DNA from: Luteimonas rhizosphaerae
Lineage (GTDB): Bacteria > Pseudomonadota > Gammaproteobacteria > Xanthomonadales > Xanthomonadaceae
Assembly: GCF_002849595.1 (NCBI RefSeq)
Contig: NZ_NRQR01000005.1
Span: forward strand, 62,001-126,000
DNA: 64,000 nt
Direction: 5' to 3'
The notes beneath the pieces are model-generated. The model saw only the letters and a program-made list of their open reading frames with translations. It was not told the origin of the DNA and ran no database searches. Both the position numbers and the translations under genes were made by a program. This document shows, piece after piece, positions 27,001-37,405 of this stretch (its first letter is position 1; each line of letters opens with the position of its first letter).

Positions 27001-30000
27001 ACGACGAGGCCGGGCAGGACGACGCGCAGGAAGCCGAACGCATCGAGGCCGAGCGGATCGAAGCCGAGCGTGTCGAAGCCGAGCGGATCGAGGCCGAGCG
27101 CATCGAAGCCGAGCGCATCGAAGCCGAGCGTGTCGAAGCCGAGCGGATCGAAGCCGAGCGGATCGAGGCCGAGCGGATCGAAGCCGAGCGGGTCGAGGCC
27201 GAGCGGATCGAAGCCGAGCGGGTCGAAGCCGAGCGGATCGAAGCCGAGCGGGTCGAGGCCGAGCGGATCGAAGCCGAGCGGATCGAAGCCGAGCGGGTCG
27301 AGGCCGAGCGGATCGAAGCAGAGCGGGTCGAGGCCGAGCGGATCGAAGCAGAGCGGGTCGAGGCCGAGCGGATCGAAGCCGACAGGATAGAAGCCGAACG
27401 CATCGAAGCCGAACGCATCGAAGCGGAACGGCTCGAAGCCGAACGCGTCGAGGCTGAGCGGGTCGAGGCTGAGCGGGTCGAGGCTGAGCGTGTCGAAGCG
27501 GAACGGCTCGAGGCCGAACGCATTGAGGCCGAACGCGTCGAAGCCGAGCGCGTCGAGGCCGAACGGCTCGATGCCGAGCGGATCGAAGCAGAACGTGTCG
27601 AGGCCGAGCGCATCGAAGCCGAGACAACGTCGTCGGACACCGATGGCGTGGCGCAGGCCATGGCGGTGCCCGAGTCGGACGCGGCGGAATCTGCGAATGC
27701 CGTCAGTGACGTGCCGGTGCCCGATACCTCGGCCGAAGCGACGGACAGCACTGCCGAACCCGAACAAGACGCCGACATCGCTGCGGCCCGGATCGCGCTG
27801 GCCCAGCTGGAATCCGACGTGCTCGCCGGCGAGCGCACGCGGTTCGAGGCCTGGGCGCGCGAAGACGCCCGTCGCGCCCAGCTGGAGCAGGCCGCCATCG
27901 CAGGCCTTGCAACCACGGCCGCAGACGGTGCGGCCGAGACGGGCGACGACGTCGACGGGCTCGCCGTCGTGTCCGGTGATCTGGCGAGCGAAGCCGACGA
28001 TGCGACGTCGCTGCCGGTTGCGGGACGGGACATTGCGGACGTCGTGAACGCGAACGCGACCGAAGCGCTGCAGCCCGAATCCGACAACAACGACGGAGAC
28101 GCCGACGCCGACGACGGCATGCCGGCAGCGCCGGTCGACGCGTTCGAAAGCGACACCGACAGCATCCGCGCGGAAGCCACGGTGACGCCGCAGCCCGACG
28201 ACACCGGAACAACCGCCGCCACCAAGACCGTGGACCTCGCGTCCGAGCCCGGCGCCGCGAGCGAAGCCGGAAGCACGGCGCGCGTCGAAGTGGACGAGGC
28301 TGCCGACGTGAGCGAGCCGGCACCCCAGCCGGCGCCCGAACCAGAACCCGAACCGCAACCAGAACCCGAGCCCGAACCGCTCCCGGACCTGCAGCTGGCG
28401 ATCGAGGAAGACCCTGACGCGCCGCTCGATATGGAAGGCCTGGACGCCGAACTCGTCGACATCTTCGTCGAGGAAGGCATCGACCTGCTCGACCACGCCG
28501 ATGCGTTGCTCGCGCAGCTGCGCGAGGCGCACGACGCGCGCGAGCCCGTCGTCGGCCTGCAGCGCGATCTGCACACGCTCAAGGGCGGCGCGCGCATGGC
28601 CGGCCTGATGGAGATCGGCGAGCTCGGCCATGCGATGGAAACGCTGCTCGAGGCGGTCGCCGAACAGCGCACCAACCTCAAGCGCCGCGACATCGCGCTG
28701 CTCGAGCGCGGCTTCGACCGCCTGCATGCGATGGTCACGCGTGCCAGCGAGCGCCGTGCGGTCGGCCCGTCGCCGGCCCTGATCGCGGCCTTCAACGGCG
28801 ACGCGCCGAGCGTCGTCGACGCCGGCGACGGTGCAACGCCGGTCGTCGAGGCCAAGGTCGAGCTGCCTGCATTGTCGGCGCCGCTGCCCGACGCCGGCAG
28901 CCTGGACGACGAAGAGGGCGCGCTGCGCGGCTCGCAGGAGCAGGTGCGCATCCGCGCCGATCTCCTCGACCGCCTGGTGACCTACGCCGGCGAAGTCGCG
29001 ATCTACCGCGCCCGCCTGGAACAGCAGCTCGGCGCGTTCCGCGGCGCGATGACCGAAATGGCGCAGACCAATACGCGTCTGCGCGACCAGCTGCGGCGTC
29101 TCGACATCGAGACCGAAGCCCAGATCATCGCGCGCTACCAGCGCGAGGGCGAGACGACCGACGCGACCTTCGACCCGCTCGAGCTCGACCGCTTCTCGAC
29201 GCTGCAGCAGCTGTCGCGTGCGCTCGGCGAGTCGGCCGCGGACATGACCAGCCTGCAGATGACGCTGGATGACCTGACCCGACAATACGAAACGCTGCTG
29301 CTGCAGCAGTCGCGGGTCAGCTCCGATCTGCAGGAAGGCCTCATGCGCACGCGCATGGTGCCCTTCGACGGCCTGGTGCCGCGCCTGCGGCGCGTGGTCC
29401 GCCAGGCCGCGCAGGAAACCGGCAAGCAGGTCCAGCTGCGGCTCGACGGCACCCAGGGCGAACTCGATCGCAACGTGCTCGAGCGCATGACCTCGCCGCT
29501 GGAGCACATGCTGCGCAACGCGGTCGCCCACGGCCTGGAATCGCCGGCCGGACGTCGCGACGCGGGCAAGGCGGCAGAGGGCGTGGTCTACATCGCCGTG
29601 CGTCGCGAAGGCTCGGAAGTCGTGCTCGAAGTCGGCGACGATGGCGCCGGTCTCGACCGCGCCGCGATCCGTCGCCGCGCCGAAGAACGCGGTCTGCTGC
29701 GCGCCGACGCGGTGCTGGGCGACAGCGATCTCGACGCGCTGATCCTCGAGCCGGGCTTCTCGACGGCAGCCGAAGTCAGCCGTCTGGCCGGGCGCGGCGT
29801 CGGCATGGACGTCGTCGCCAGCGAGGTCCGCCAGCTCGGCGGCAGCTTCGACATCCATTCGCGCGACGGCGCCGGCACCCGCTTCACCCTGCGCCTGCCG
29901 CAGACCCTCGCGGTCACGCAGTCGGCGTTCGTGCGCATCGGCGAGACCAGCTTCGCGGTGCCGATCGCGTCGGTCCGCGGCGTCGGTCGTATCGCCCGCG

Positions 30001-30755
30001 AGGCGATGGGTCCGGACGCGGTCTACCGCTACGGCGGCGAGGACTACCAGCTGCACGACCTGGGCCGACTGGTCGGCCAGGCGCCGGCGCGCGCCGAGAA
30101 CCAGCTGCAGGTGCCGGTGCTGCTGATCCGCGCGGGCGACCTGCGCGCGGCGGTGGCGGTCGACGAGATCATCGGCAACCGCGAGATCGTGGTGAAGCCG
30201 GTCGGTCCGCAGGTCGCGTCGATCCCCGGCATCTTCGGCGCCACGATCATGGGCGACGGCCGCGTCGTCGTGATCCTCGACGTGGCACCGCTCGTGCGCC
30301 GGCAGATCGTGCTGGCCGCCGAAGCCGGCCCCGACGCCCCGGTGCACGAGGCGCCGGTGGTCGAACAACGCCCGGTGCCGCTGGTCATGGTGGTCGACGA
30401 TTCGGTCACGATGCGCAAGGTCACCGGCCGCGTGCTGGAGCGCCACAACTTCGAGGTCATCTCCGCGCGCGACGGCATCGACGCGCTCGAGCGCATGGAA
30501 GAACGCGTGCCCGATCTGATGCTGCTCGACATCGAGATGCCGCGCATGGACGGCTACGAGCTGGCGACCCAGATGAAGGCCGATCCGCGACTGCGCGACG
30601 TGACGATCATGATGATCACCTCGCGGACCGGCGAGAAACATCGCCAGCGTGCGTTCGAGATCGGCGTCGACCGCTATCTCGGCAAGCCGTACCAGGAAAA
30701 CGACCTGTTGCGCCACGTCTACGAACTGCTCGGGATGACCCGCGACGATGAATGA
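24048..30755 (+). CDS. chpA: Type IV pilus chemosensory hybrid histidine kinase ChpA/PilL
   Basis: A 2,235-residue CheA-like kinase. The N terminus is a PilL-type region with degenerate phosphotransfer bundles. Hpt domains with the phospho-acceptor His follow: [13 protein letters not shown] (His702), [11 protein letters not shown] (His886) and [13 protein letters not shown] (His1509). Residues 995-1189 are 39 tandem EAER[IVL] pentapeptides, followed by an acidic, Pro/Glu-rich linker (about 1190-1460). The dimerisation domain, an HATPase with its N-box ([10 protein letters not shown], Asn1824) and G-boxes, a CheW domain (about 1930-2080) and a C-terminal receiver ([13 protein letters not shown], Asp2161) complete it. 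It phosphorylates PilG and PilH. The start has GGGAG upstream. It is shorter in Hpt count than P. aeruginosa ChpA and carries the unusual repeat. Confidence 0.96.
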   Translation: MTGLRDAIDHTMLGWIKPELDEVLRQARLELEGFVDDPADSSRMRLCAGYLHQAQGTLRMVELYAPAMVVEEMERLSDALRDDTTRDRDTASAALLRGMLLLPDYLERLQGGHRDIPIVLLPLLNDLRAARGEAGLSESILFAPDLAREVPAADVPVASHEAGVALRQLRIAMDAWPSAGNIAPADANALAAALRTLSASQAPDAVRRMVWVATHVAEALADGALDDAAALRPVFASVEREAKQQLDPAGFAPVSAESAQEPTRQLLYHAAHAQAAHPSLDALRTTFELQAQVPTASEIDHARSSLSGRNRALLDTVSGAVKEDLLRVKDALDLHLRTNAFDVAALRPQIDVLAGVADTLGMLGLGAARSVVQQQRETMTAIVDGSTPANEDTLLDVAGALLYVDASLDDQVSRLGAGNADDGSGAEDALAVEAQQTVSVLVREAVANFSDARQSLVAFVETSWDHNELQELPRLLQEVGGALTMLDMPLAADYLTGIRLYAERELIGRRRVPNGRQLDTFADALASLEYYLESLRDQRGERRDILDIARASLEALGYWPLSVAAAAAAPDAASTGSQAKVPPVDPFDIDLGQLARGGDPFAPPASTAPEATPVTGAASAAAPSAAIGSTSAPATSTGAPVAGVGTAVGGFEQTGDEIDDEIREVFLEEFAGEIENLDRMLPPWRAQPDNLELLRPIRRVFHTLKGSGRLVGARTLGEFAWAVESMLNRVLDGTRAASPAVVAMVDQAFYTLPELQAVLRGDAVLGADLETMQASASRIAAGDDAMPATPGASVARVDIDIDDRVATVPDPVDAGIATPVAEAPVPVEAPTDLGADVDTVPASVDALLLEILDTEVKGHLETVDAWLASGGDASAVDGERLLRALHTMNGAFAMAEVPAIGLLLAPAEEYVRRMVAADATPAADAMATVGDIAAHVRDTLARLHGDDPRIAVLPALAARIVDARDQLPEVSTDRFLASFDLHEHDDEAGQDDAQEAERIEAERIEAERVEAERIEAERIEAERIEAERVEAERIEAERIEAERIEAERVEAERIEAERVEAERIEAERVEAERIEAERIEAERVEAERIEAERVEAERIEAERVEAERIEADRIEAERIEAERIEAERLEAERVEAERVEAERVEAERVEAERLEAERIEAERVEAERVEAERLDAERIEAERVEAERIEAETTSSDTDGVAQAMAVPESDAAESANAVSDVPVPDTSAEATDSTAEPEQDADIAAARIALAQLESDVLAGERTRFEAWAREDARRAQLEQAAIAGLATTAADGAAETGDDVDGLAVVSGDLASEADDATSLPVAGRDIADVVNANATEALQPESDNNDGDADADDGMPAAPVDAFESDTDSIRAEATVTPQPDDTGTTAATKTVDLASEPGAASEAGSTARVEVDEAADVSEPAPQPAPEPEPEPQPEPEPEPLPDLQLAIEEDPDAPLDMEGLDAELVDIFVEEGIDLLDHADALLAQLREAHDAREPVVGLQRDLHTLKGGARMAGLMEIGELGHAMETLLEAVAEQRTNLKRRDIALLERGFDRLHAMVTRASERRAVGPSPALIAAFNGDAPSVVDAGDGATPVVEAKVELPALSAPLPDAGSLDDEEGALRGSQEQVRIRADLLDRLVTYAGEVAIYRARLEQQLGAFRGAMTEMAQTNTRLRDQLRRLDIETEAQIIARYQREGETTDATFDPLELDRFSTLQQLSRALGESAADMTSLQMTLDDLTRQYETLLLQQSRVSSDLQEGLMRTRMVPFDGLVPRLRRVVRQAAQETGKQVQLRLDGTQGELDRNVLERMTSPLEHMLRNAVAHGLESPAGRRDAGKAAEGVVYIAVRREGSEVVLEVGDDGAGLDRAAIRRRAEERGLLRADAVLGDSDLDALILEPGFSTAAEVSRLAGRGVGMDVVASEVRQLGGSFDIHSRDGAGTRFTLRLPQTLAVTQSAFVRIGETSFAVPIASVRGVGRIAREAMGPDAVYRYGGEDYQLHDLGRLVGQAPARAENQLQVPVLLIRAGDLRAAVAVDEIIGNREIVVKPVGPQVASIPGIFGATIMGDGRVVVILDVAPLVRRQIVLAAEAGPDAPVHEAPVVEQRPVPLVMVVDDSVTMRKVTGRVLERHNFEVISARDGIDALERMEERVPDLMLLDIEMPRMDGYELATQMKADPRLRDVTIMMITSRTGEKHRQRAFEIGVDRYLGKPYQENDLLRHVYELLGMTRDDE
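27030..27614 (+). repeat. 15-bp tandem array encoding 39 EAER[I/V/L] pentapeptides inside chpA
   Basis: Thirty-nine consecutive in-frame 15-bp units with consensus GAAGCCGAGCGGATC, coding [10 protein letters not shown] or EAERL, plus single EADRI and DAERI variants. A 40th, degraded unit (EAETT) follows. Units differ mainly at synonymous third positions and at the I/V/L codon. The first ~23 units are more uniform than the later ones, which suggests recent expansion at the 5' end. Because each unit is a multiple of three, copy-number change keeps the frame. Confidence 0.97.
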
Positions 30756-32361
30756 CGAGCGCATCCGTACCGCGGTCCTCGCCCGGGAAGGCGAGGCCCG
30801 CGATCGCATCGTCGAAGGTCTCGGCGGCGCCGGGGCGGATGTCGTCGGCGTCGTCGATCCGGCGATCGCCGAGCCGCACCATCTGCAGGCGCTCGATCCG
30901 GGCGCGATCGTCGTCGCGCTGGAACCGGCGATCGAAGACGCGCTGGAACGCTATGCGGGCGTGCTGTCCGATCCGGCGATCATCGTGATCTTCGAAGAAG
31001 CCGCCGTCGTTCTCGATCGCACCGGTTGGGACGCCGCACGCTGGGTCCGCCATCTGGCGGCGAAGCTGCGGCGCGACATCGACGTGCTGCCGCCCAGCCT
31101 GCAGGCGACCGACGACGACGCCGGCGACTCGGACGACATGGCCAGCGCGTCGGGCGTGGAGGACGGCACGGACGCCGGGCCCGCGGCCGAAGGCCTGACG
31201 CTCGACCTCGACCTCGACCTCGAAGACGACGCGATCACACTTGCCGCGACCGGCGGCGACGGTGCGACGGCCGGTTACGCATTCGACCCGGTCTCGTTCG
31301 AGCACGACGACAGTGGTGTCGCGCCGACGATCGAGCTCGACCCCGAGCTCGGCGCCGGCCTGCACCTGGTCGAAGCGTCCGACGACGACGCCATGCCGGG
31401 CGTGCTGGAACTGCGCGACGACGACGCGCCTGCACGCGACACCGGAGACGTGCCGACGACCTGGTCGCTCGACCTGGTGACCGACGACCTGGCGCTGATC
31501 GAGGTCAGTGCCGACGACGGTCCGGTTCCGGCGGCCGAGGTCCTTCCGGCTGCGACGCTGGACGACGACCTCGCGAATCCCGCGTCCGGCCTGTCCTTCG
31601 ACACCGGGGCGGAGGCCGGGCCGATCGACGAGAGCGCCGATGCCGACGCGCTGCCGTCGTTCGCTTCGGTCGAGCCGTCGTCGGAGGCCGCGGACGAGGT
31701 GGCGCCGAACGCCGCGGTGCATCGCGATCTCGACGCGTTGGAAGCGCGCATCTCCGGGCTGCAGCTGGCCGATACCGACAGCTACGGAACGGGTCCGGTG
31801 CGTGGCGCCGTCCTCATCGAAGGTGGGCTCGGCGGCCCCGACGCGGTGCGGCAGTTGCTGGCCGCGATTCCCGAAGGATTCCCGCGCCCGATCCTGGTGC
31901 GCCTGCAACTCGACGGCGGTCGTTACGATCGCCTGGTGCGGCAGATGGAGCGCGTGACCGTGTTGCCGGTGGTGCTGGCCGAAGCGGGCAGCGAGATCAC
32001 CGACGGCGAGATCCATTTCGTCACTCCCGACCTCGGTATCGTCCGCAGCGGCGGCCGCCTGCGTTTCGCCGAGACCGGCGACGGCCCGTCGCTGCCCGAC
32101 GTGCTGCCGGCGGACGACAGCGCGGTGCTGTTCCTCAGCGGCGCGGATGCCGCGCTCGTCGATGCCGCAATGGCGCCCGCGTGGCACGGCGCGCTGGTCG
32201 CCGGACAGGCGCCCGAAGGCTGTTACGACCCGCTGGCCGCCGATACCGCGATCGCACGCGGCAGTGCATCCGGCACGCCCGTCGAGCTGGCCGGCATCCT
32301 CGTCGCGCGCTGGATGCCGGCGCACGCCCCCTCGTCGAGTCCCGGAGGACTGTCGCTGTGA
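30748..32361 (+). CDS. Degenerate CheB-like protein of the Chp system (ChpB position)
   Basis: 537 residues. The N-terminal ~105 resemble a receiver fold without its Asp pocket. Residues about 110-340 are acidic and low in complexity. The C-terminal ~185 follow the CheB methylesterase outline ([20 protein letters not shown], then [18 protein letters not shown], then [19 protein letters not shown]). The catalytic Ser of the usual GAS-TGG motif is replaced (Gly360), and the catalytic His position of QHM reads Gln387. The Asp of the GM-x-x-DG motif is not clearly kept (LSGADAALV). It is probably an inactive methylesterase relic or scaffold. The start overlaps the chpA end by 8 nt and the stop overlaps chpC (GTGA). 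Confidence 0.75.
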   Translation: MNDERIRTAVLAREGEARDRIVEGLGGAGADVVGVVDPAIAEPHHLQALDPGAIVVALEPAIEDALERYAGVLSDPAIIVIFEEAAVVLDRTGWDAARWVRHLAAKLRRDIDVLPPSLQATDDDAGDSDDMASASGVEDGTDAGPAAEGLTLDLDLDLEDDAITLAATGGDGATAGYAFDPVSFEHDDSGVAPTIELDPELGAGLHLVEASDDDAMPGVLELRDDDAPARDTGDVPTTWSLDLVTDDLALIEVSADDGPVPAAEVLPAATLDDDLANPASGLSFDTGAEAGPIDESADADALPSFASVEPSSEAADEVAPNAAVHRDLDALEARISGLQLADTDSYGTGPVRGAVLIEGGLGGPDAVRQLLAAIPEGFPRPILVRLQLDGGRYDRLVRQMERVTVLPVVLAEAGSEITDGEIHFVTPDLGIVRSGGRLRFAETGDGPSLPDVLPADDSAVLFLSGADAALVDAAMAPAWHGALVAGQAPEGCYDPLAADTAIARGSASGTPVELAGILVARWMPAHAPSSSPGGLSL

Positions 32362-32837
32362 GTGCCACGATCGAAGACATCCGCGGCGCGCTGATCCGGA
32401 TCCAGGGCGGGCAGCTGCTGTTGCCCAACGCCACGATTTCCGAAGTGCTGTCCTATTCCGCCCCCGAGCCCGTGGCTGATGCGCCGGACTGGCTGCTCGG
32501 CCGCCTGCGCTGGCGCGGGTGGCGGCTGCCGCTCGTCGCGTTCTCGCCGCTGTCGGCGCAGGGCACGGAGACGGCCGGCCTCGGCAGCAAGATCGTCGTG
32601 CTCAAGGCGCTCGGTGGCGATCCGCGCCTGCCGTTCTTCGCCCTGCTGACGCATGGCTTCCCGCGCCTGGTGACGATCGCCGCCGACGCGCTGCTCGACA
32701 CCGCCGGCGACGAGAACGACGACGCCACCGCCTTGCCGTTCGGCGTGCGTGCCCGGGTGCGTCTCAACGACGAGGACGCGCTGATCCCCGACATCGACGC
32801 GATCGAAGCCGCCGTGCGCGACGCCCTGGCCCACTGA
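32358..32837 (+). CDS. chpC: CheW-like adaptor ChpC
   Basis: A 159-residue CheW-fold protein. RGALIRIQGGQLLLPNATISEVL opens the fold, DWLLGRLRWRGWRLPLVAFSPL is the core hydrophobic strand pair, and SKIVVLKALGGDPRLPFFALL the third strand. ChpC is the second CheW-type adaptor at the end of the Pseudomonas chp cluster and connects additional input to ChpA. Start: the GTG at 32358, overlapping the preceding stop. This closes the operon; the next gene, rsmE, converges from the other strand 64 nt on. Confidence 0.85.
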   Translation: MSATIEDIRGALIRIQGGQLLLPNATISEVLSYSAPEPVADAPDWLLGRLRWRGWRLPLVAFSPLSAQGTETAGLGSKIVVLKALGGDPRLPFFALLTHGFPRLVTIAADALLDTAGDENDDATALPFGVRARVRLNDEDALIPDIDAIEAAVRDALAH

Positions 32838-32901
32838 TCGCGGGTGGCCGTGGCCGCGGGTGCCGCCGCGCCACGACCGGGAAACGAGCGAGGGGCCGGC
32901 C

Positions 32902-33639
32902 TCAGCCGCCCAGATCCCCGAACCGCATCTGCAGCGCCGCGATCGCCGCCATGCCGGCGGTTTCGGTGCGCAGGATGCGCGGCCCGAGCCGCAATCCGTC
33001 GAAGCCCGCGGCGATCAACGCAGCCCGGTCGTTCGCGGACCAGCCACCTTCCGGGCCGATGGCGAGCACGATGCCGCCTGACGGCGCCGCCATCGTCGCG
33101 CTACCCGATACCGCATCGGGATCGAGCAGCCAGCGTGAGGCATCGGCAGGCAGATCGGCGAGCGCAGCCGCGAGCGAACGCGGCGGCGCGACATCCGGAA
33201 TCCTCGAGCGCCAGCTCTGTTCGCAGGCCGCGACCACGACACTGCGCCAGTGCGCATGCCGCTTGCCGGCGCGCTCGGCATCGAGCTTCACTTCGCTGCG
33301 ATCGCTCGATACCGGCACGAATGCGGCGACGCCGAGTTCGGTCGCCTTTTGCAGGATCCAGTCCATCTTGTCGCCGCGGGCGATGCCCTGTACCAGGGTG
33401 ATCGACAGCGGCGATTCGAGGTTCACGGTGCGCGACGCGAGAATCTCGGCGCTGGCGCCGCGCTTGCCCACTGCGGTCAGACGCGCGTCGTGATCGACCC
33501 CATCGCCGTTGAACAGCACGCAGGCATCGCCTTCGCGCAGGCGCAGCACGCGGACCAGATGCGCGGCCGCGTCTCCGGGCAACTCGACTGTCCCGCCGAT
33601 GGCCAGCGGACGATCGACGAAGGCGCGGATCACGCGCAT
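32902..33639 (-). CDS. rsmE: 16S rRNA (uracil1498-N3)-methyltransferase
   Basis: A 245-residue SPOUT-fold enzyme that methylates N3 of U1498 in 16S rRNA. An N-terminal PUA-like domain (about 1-70, HLVRVLRLREGDACVLFNGDG) precedes the knot. GDKMDWILQKATELGV is a hallmark, VAACEQSWRSRIP follows, and the SAM-binding knot is IGPEGGWSANDRAAL followed by RLGPRILRTETAGMAAI. The start codon lies inside the 3' end of bioA (10-bp overlap), so translation is probably coupled to bioA. Confidence 0.95.
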   Translation of the reverse strand: MRVIRAFVDRPLAIGGTVELPGDAAAHLVRVLRLREGDACVLFNGDGVDHDARLTAVGKRGASAEILASRTVNLESPLSITLVQGIARGDKMDWILQKATELGVAAFVPVSSDRSEVKLDAERAGKRHAHWRSVVVAACEQSWRSRIPDVAPPRSLAAALADLPADASRWLLDPDAVSGSATMAAPSGGIVLAIGPEGGWSANDRAALIAAGFDGLRLGPRILRTETAGMAAIAALQMRFGDLGG

Positions 33640-35033
33640 GCGGTGCCCGCCTCGATGGCCTCGGCAGTGACCTCGGCCAGCAGCTGCAACTGCGCATCGT
33701 CGATGCAGTAGGGCGGCATCCAGTAGAGGATGTCCCCGAGCGGACGCAGCAGCACGCCGCGTTCCACCGCGTGCCGATACGCACGCAGGCCGACGCGCAA
33801 CGCCGGATCGAACGGGGTGGCCCTGTCGCCATCGCGGGTGAGTTCGAACGCGACGATCATGCCGGTCTGGCGCGTGTCGGCGACATGCCGGTGCGCGCCG
33901 ATCTGCGCCGCGAGCGTCGCCATCTTCGCGGCCGTGTCGCGGTTGCGGGCGAGCACGTCGTCTTCGCCGAAGATGTCGAGCGAGGCCAGCGCCGCGGCGC
34001 AGGCCAGCGGGTTGCCGGTGTAGCTGTGCGAATGCAGGAAGGCGCGTTCGCGCGAGGCGTCGAGGAAGCCGTTGTACAGCGCCTGCGTCGCCAGCACCGT
34101 GGACAGCGGCAGGAAGCCGCCGGTCAGGCCTTTCGACAGACACAGCAGGTCCGGTTGCACGCCCGCCTGTTCGAAGGCGAACAGCGTGCCGGTGCGACCG
34201 AAGCCGACCGCGATCTCGTCGGCGATCAGGAACACGCCGTGCACGTCGCACAGCTCGCGCACGCGCTTGAGATACACCGGGTCGTGCATGCGCATGCCGC
34301 CTGCGCACTGCACCAGCGGTTCGAGGATCAGCGCGCAGATCTCGCCGGCATGCGCGTCGAGCAGATGCGCCAGCGCATCGGCCGCGTCCTCGGCATGGCC
34401 GGCGGCGCTTTGACCCGGGCGCGCGGTGTAGGCGTCAGGCGAGGGCGCGAACACCGCCTCGCACAGCAGCGGCGCATAGACGCGGCGGTACAGCGGAATG
34501 TCGCCGACCGCGAGCGCGCCGAGCGTCTCGCCGTGATAGCCGTTCTGCAGGGCGACGAACTTGGTCCGCCGCGGTTCGTCGCCGCGGTTCTGGAACCACT
34601 GGAACGCCATCTTCAGCGCGACCTCGACGCCGGCCGAGCCGTTGTCGGCGAAGAACACCTTGGTCAGCGGCGGGCGGCCGGGCTCGCGCGGGGCGACGGC
34701 GAGCAGGCGCTCGGCGAGTTCGACCGCCGCCGGATGCGTGCAGCCGGCCAGGATTACCTGTTCCAGCGTACGCGCCTGGGTGGCGATGGCCTTGGCGATG
34801 CGCGGCTCGGCGTGGCCGTGCAGGTTGGTCCACCAGCTGCTGCCCGAATCGAGGATCTTCCGGCCGCCGGCCTCGATCAGCCACGCGCCGTCGCCGCGCA
34901 CGATCGGCAGCATCGGCTGGATGTCGGGGTGCTCGCGCATCTGGGTGCAGGGGTGCCAGACCGCTGCGAGGTCGCGGGTCCGCCAGTCGTTGCCGTCGGC
35001 TAGAATGGCCGCATCGTGAATCTGTCCAGTCAT
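33630..35033 (-). CDS. bioA: Adenosylmethionine-8-amino-7-oxononanoate aminotransferase
   Basis: A 467-residue PLP aminotransferase of biotin synthesis that converts 7-keto-8-aminopelargonate to 7,8-diaminopelargonate with SAM as amino donor. [11 protein letters not shown] is the BioA-specific N-terminal motif, and [18 protein letters not shown] carries the second BioA landmark. [18 protein letters not shown] and [14 protein letters not shown] hold PLP contacts, and [14 protein letters not shown] the Schiff-base Lys. The start at 35033 ([10 protein letters not shown]) is 54 nt from the divergent nudE start; no strong ribosome-binding site is visible. rsmE overlaps downstream. Confidence 0.95.
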   Translation of the reverse strand: MTGQIHDAAILADGNDWRTRDLAAVWHPCTQMREHPDIQPMLPIVRGDGAWLIEAGGRKILDSGSSWWTNLHGHAEPRIAKAIATQARTLEQVILAGCTHPAAVELAERLLAVAPREPGRPPLTKVFFADNGSAGVEVALKMAFQWFQNRGDEPRRTKFVALQNGYHGETLGALAVGDIPLYRRVYAPLLCEAVFAPSPDAYTARPGQSAAGHAEDAADALAHLLDAHAGEICALILEPLVQCAGGMRMHDPVYLKRVRELCDVHGVFLIADEIAVGFGRTGTLFAFEQAGVQPDLLCLSKGLTGGFLPLSTVLATQALYNGFLDASRERAFLHSHSYTGNPLACAAALASLDIFGEDDVLARNRDTAAKMATLAAQIGAHRHVADTRQTGMIVAFELTRDGDRATPFDPALRVGLRAYRHAVERGVLLRPLGDILYWMPPYCIDDAQLQLLAEVTAEAIEAGTACA

Positions 35034-35086
35034 CCCGCCATTATCGCTCCGCAGTGCGGCCACCGTGCAGACGGGCGCGCGCCCGC

Positions 35087-35638
35087 ATGAGCAAGACGCT
35101 GCCGATCATCCACGAGGTGACCGAACACGATGCCGCGCTGTACCGCATGGAGCGCCTCGATCTGGAGTTCTCCAACGGCGAGCGGCGCCTGTACGAGCGC
35201 CTGCACGGGCGCGGCCACGGCGCGGTCATCGTCGTGCCGATGCGGGATGCGGAGACGGTGCTGCTGGTACGCGAGTACGCCGCCGGCTTCCATCGCTACG
35301 AGCTGGGCCTGGTCAAGGGCCGCATCGATGTCGGCGAAACCCCGCTGGAAGCCGCGGGCCGCGAGCTGAAGGAAGAGATCGGCCACGGCGCGCACCGGCT
35401 GGAGGCCCTTCGCTCGATCTCGCTGGCGCCGCAGTACATGAGCCACCAGGCGACGCTGGTGCTGGCCCGCGATCTGTATCCCGAGCGCCTGGCCGGGGAC
35501 GAGCCCGAAGAGCTCGACGTCGTGCCGTGGAAGCTCGATGCGTTGCACGAGCTGATCCTGCGCGAGGATTTCTCGGAAGGCCGTTCGATCGCCGCGCTGT
35601 TCATCGTCCGCGACTGGCTGCGACATCACGGTGGCTGA
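35087..35638 (+). CDS. nudE: ADP compounds hydrolase NudE (Nudix)
   Basis: 183 residues. The Nudix box is visible as GRIDVGETPLEAAGRELKEE followed by IG, matching G-x5-E-x7-R-E-U-x-E-E-x-G-U. The flanks MERLDLEFSNGERRLYERL, YELGLVKG, LAPQYMSHQATLVLARDLYPE and EGRSIAALFIVRDWL closely parallel E. coli NudE (186 residues), which hydrolyses ADP-ribose, AP3A and NADH to clear toxic nucleotide derivatives. The stop codon overlaps the start of cysQ, which removes another nucleotide by-product. A TAGAAT box at 35001-35006 is a possible -10, lying inside the 5' end of the divergent bioA. Confidence 0.92.
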   Translation: MSKTLPIIHEVTEHDAALYRMERLDLEFSNGERRLYERLHGRGHGAVIVVPMRDAETVLLVREYAAGFHRYELGLVKGRIDVGETPLEAAGRELKEEIGHGAHRLEALRSISLAPQYMSHQATLVLARDLYPERLAGDEPEELDVVPWKLDALHELILREDFSEGRSIAALFIVRDWLRHHGG

Positions 35639-36461
35639 CGCCGCCGGGCCCGTGACCGCCGCGGTGCGCGAAGGTGTTATCGCGCTCGCCCACGCGGCCG
35701 CCGATGCGATCCTCGCCGTGTATGCGGAGGCCTTCGATGTCGAGCGCAAGGCCGACGCCAGTCCGGTCACCGCCGCCGATGTCGCGGCGCACCGGGTCAT
35801 CGAAACCGGCCTGCGCCGGCTGACGCCCGACATCCCCGTGCTGTCCGAGGAATCCACCGTCGTCGTGTCGACCGCGACGCGCCGCGCCTGGCCGCGGATG
35901 TGGCTGGTCGATCCGCTCGACGGTACGCGCGAGTTCGTCAAACGCAATGGCGAGTTCACGGTCAACATCGCGTTGATCGAGGATGGGGTCGCAGTGTTCG
36001 GCGTGATCCAGGCGCCGGTGACCGGGACGCTGTGGCATGGCGCGCCGGGCCACGGTGCGTTCCGTCGCGATGGCGGTTCCGAAACGGCGATCCGGGTCCG
36101 CCGGCGCGCGGATGCGCCCGCGGACGCCTTGCGGGTCGCGGCCAGCCGGTCACACCGCGATCCCAGGACCACCGCATTGCTGGCGCGCATCGGCGATGCC
36201 GAGCCGATGCCGCTGGGCTCGTCGCTGAAGTTCTGCCGGCTCGCCGAGGGCGGCCTGGACGTGTATCCGCGTTTCGGCCCGACCAGCGAGTGGGACACCG
36301 CGGCCGGCCAGGCGATCCTGGAAGGCGCCGGCGGCGCGGTGCTCGATCCGCAGGGCCGGCCCTTCCGTTACAACCAGCGCGACACGATCCTCAACGGCGA
36401 TTTCATCGCGCTCGGCGATCCGTCGTTGCCGTGGCGCGACTGGCTCGATCCGCGCGACTGA
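35631..36461 (+). CDS. cysQ: 3'(2'),5'-bisphosphate nucleotidase CysQ
   Basis: A 276-residue Mg2+-dependent, lithium-sensitive phosphatase of the inositol monophosphatase fold that hydrolyses PAP, a by-product of sulfate assimilation, to AMP. The metal-binding motifs are LSEESTVV (Glu), WLVDPLDGTREFVKRNGEFT (Asp-Pro-Leu-Asp-Gly-Thr) and a late TSEWDTAAGQAIL (Trp-Asp). SSLKFCRLAEGGLDVYPRFG is typical of CysQ. Start: a GTG at 35631, overlapping the nudE stop by 8 nt. The two nucleotide clean-up genes are thus co-translated. Confidence 0.94.
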   Translation: MADAAGPVTAAVREGVIALAHAAADAILAVYAEAFDVERKADASPVTAADVAAHRVIETGLRRLTPDIPVLSEESTVVVSTATRRAWPRMWLVDPLDGTREFVKRNGEFTVNIALIEDGVAVFGVIQAPVTGTLWHGAPGHGAFRRDGGSETAIRVRRRADAPADALRVAASRSHRDPRTTALLARIGDAEPMPLGSSLKFCRLAEGGLDVYPRFGPTSEWDTAAGQAILEGAGGAVLDPQGRPFRYNQRDTILNGDFIALGDPSLPWRDWLDPRD

Positions 36462-36577
36462 GCGCCGCGTCGACGTCGCTCGGCGACGCCTTCCGACACA
36501 CGCGTGCAGGCGCAGACATACCCGGCGCTGGCTAGACTGGTGCACGCCGCGTCCCACGTCAGTCCATAGGGTTTCCC

Positions 36578-37405
36578 ATGTCGCATGCCCCCGGCGATAT
36601 CCATCGCATCCTCGACATCATGGCGCGCCTGCGCGATCCGCAGGGCGGCTGTCCCTGGGACGTCAAGCAGGATTTCGCGTCCATCGCCGCCTACACGATC
36701 GAGGAGGCCTACGAGGTCGCCGACGCGATCGATCGCGACGATCTGCCCGGTCTGTGCGACGAACTCGGCGATCTGCTGCTGCAGGTCGTCTTCCATGCGC
36801 AGATGGCGCAGGAGCAGGGCGCGTTCGCGTTCGGCGATGTCGTCGATGCGATCAGCGACAAGATGATCCGCCGGCACCCGCACATCTTCGGCGACGTGTC
36901 CGCTGACGACGCCGAGACCGTGCTGCGCAACTGGGAGGCGATCAAGCGCGAGGAACGCGCCGCGGCGGGCGAGACCGATACCTCCGCACTGGCCGGCATC
37001 GCGCGCGGCCTGCCGGAGTGGCAGCGCGCAGTGAAATTGCAGCAGCGCGCCGCACGTGTGGGCTTCGACTGGCCGGGTCCGCAGCCGGTGATCGCCAAGC
37101 TGCACGAGGAGATCGACGAGGTCCGCGTGGAGTTCGACGCAGTCGCTGCCGACCCCGATGACGCCGCCGCGCAGGACCGGCTGGAAGAAGAGCTCGGCGA
37201 TCTGCTGTTCGTCGCGGCCAACCTCGCGCGGCATGCGAAGGTCGACGTCGGCGCCGCGATGCGGCGGGCCAACCACAAGTTCGAACGCCGCTTCCGCGCG
37301 ATGGAAGCGCTGGCCGCCGCCGACGGCACCGCGCTCGCGCAGCAGCCGCTGGACGCGCAGGACGCGTACTGGCGGCGCGCCAAGCAGGCCGAGCGCGACA
37401 CGTGA
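36578..37405 (+). CDS. mazG: Nucleoside triphosphate pyrophosphohydrolase MazG
   Basis: A 275-residue all-alpha NTP pyrophosphatase with two tandem MazG domains. The first has [22 protein letters not shown] followed by [14 protein letters not shown]. The second has [21 protein letters not shown] followed by [17 protein letters not shown], with the E-x-x-E and E-x-x-D metal ligands. MazG removes (d)NTPs, and in E. coli lowers ppGpp under stress. It is the house-cleaning enzyme, not the antitoxin-linked fragment. A TAGACT box at 36533-36538 may be its -10. The stop overlaps the GTG of the next gene. Confidence 0.95.
   Translation: MSHAPGDIHRILDIMARLRDPQGGCPWDVKQDFASIAAYTIEEAYEVADAIDRDDLPGLCDELGDLLLQVVFHAQMAQEQGAFAFGDVVDAISDKMIRRHPHIFGDVSADDAETVLRNWEAIKREERAAAGETDTSALAGIARGLPEWQRAVKLQQRAARVGFDWPGPQPVIAKLHEEIDEVRVEFDAVAADPDDAAAQDRLEEELGDLLFVAANLARHAKVDVGAAMRRANHKFERRFRAMEALAAADGTALAQQPLDAQDAYWRRAKQAERDT

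Noticed and set aside
28320..28386. Pro-Glu dipeptide run in ChpA as a separate repeat element
   Set aside because: It is a short low-complexity linker with mixed codons, common between domains, and not a DNA-level tandem array like the EAER units.
24363..30809. A very long open frame (over 2,100 codons) on the minus strand, with a [10 protein letters not shown] repeat
   Set aside because: It is the antisense shadow of chpA. High GC and the 15-bp array remove stops on both strands; the repeat is the reverse reading of the EAER units. There is no family resemblance and no start signal.
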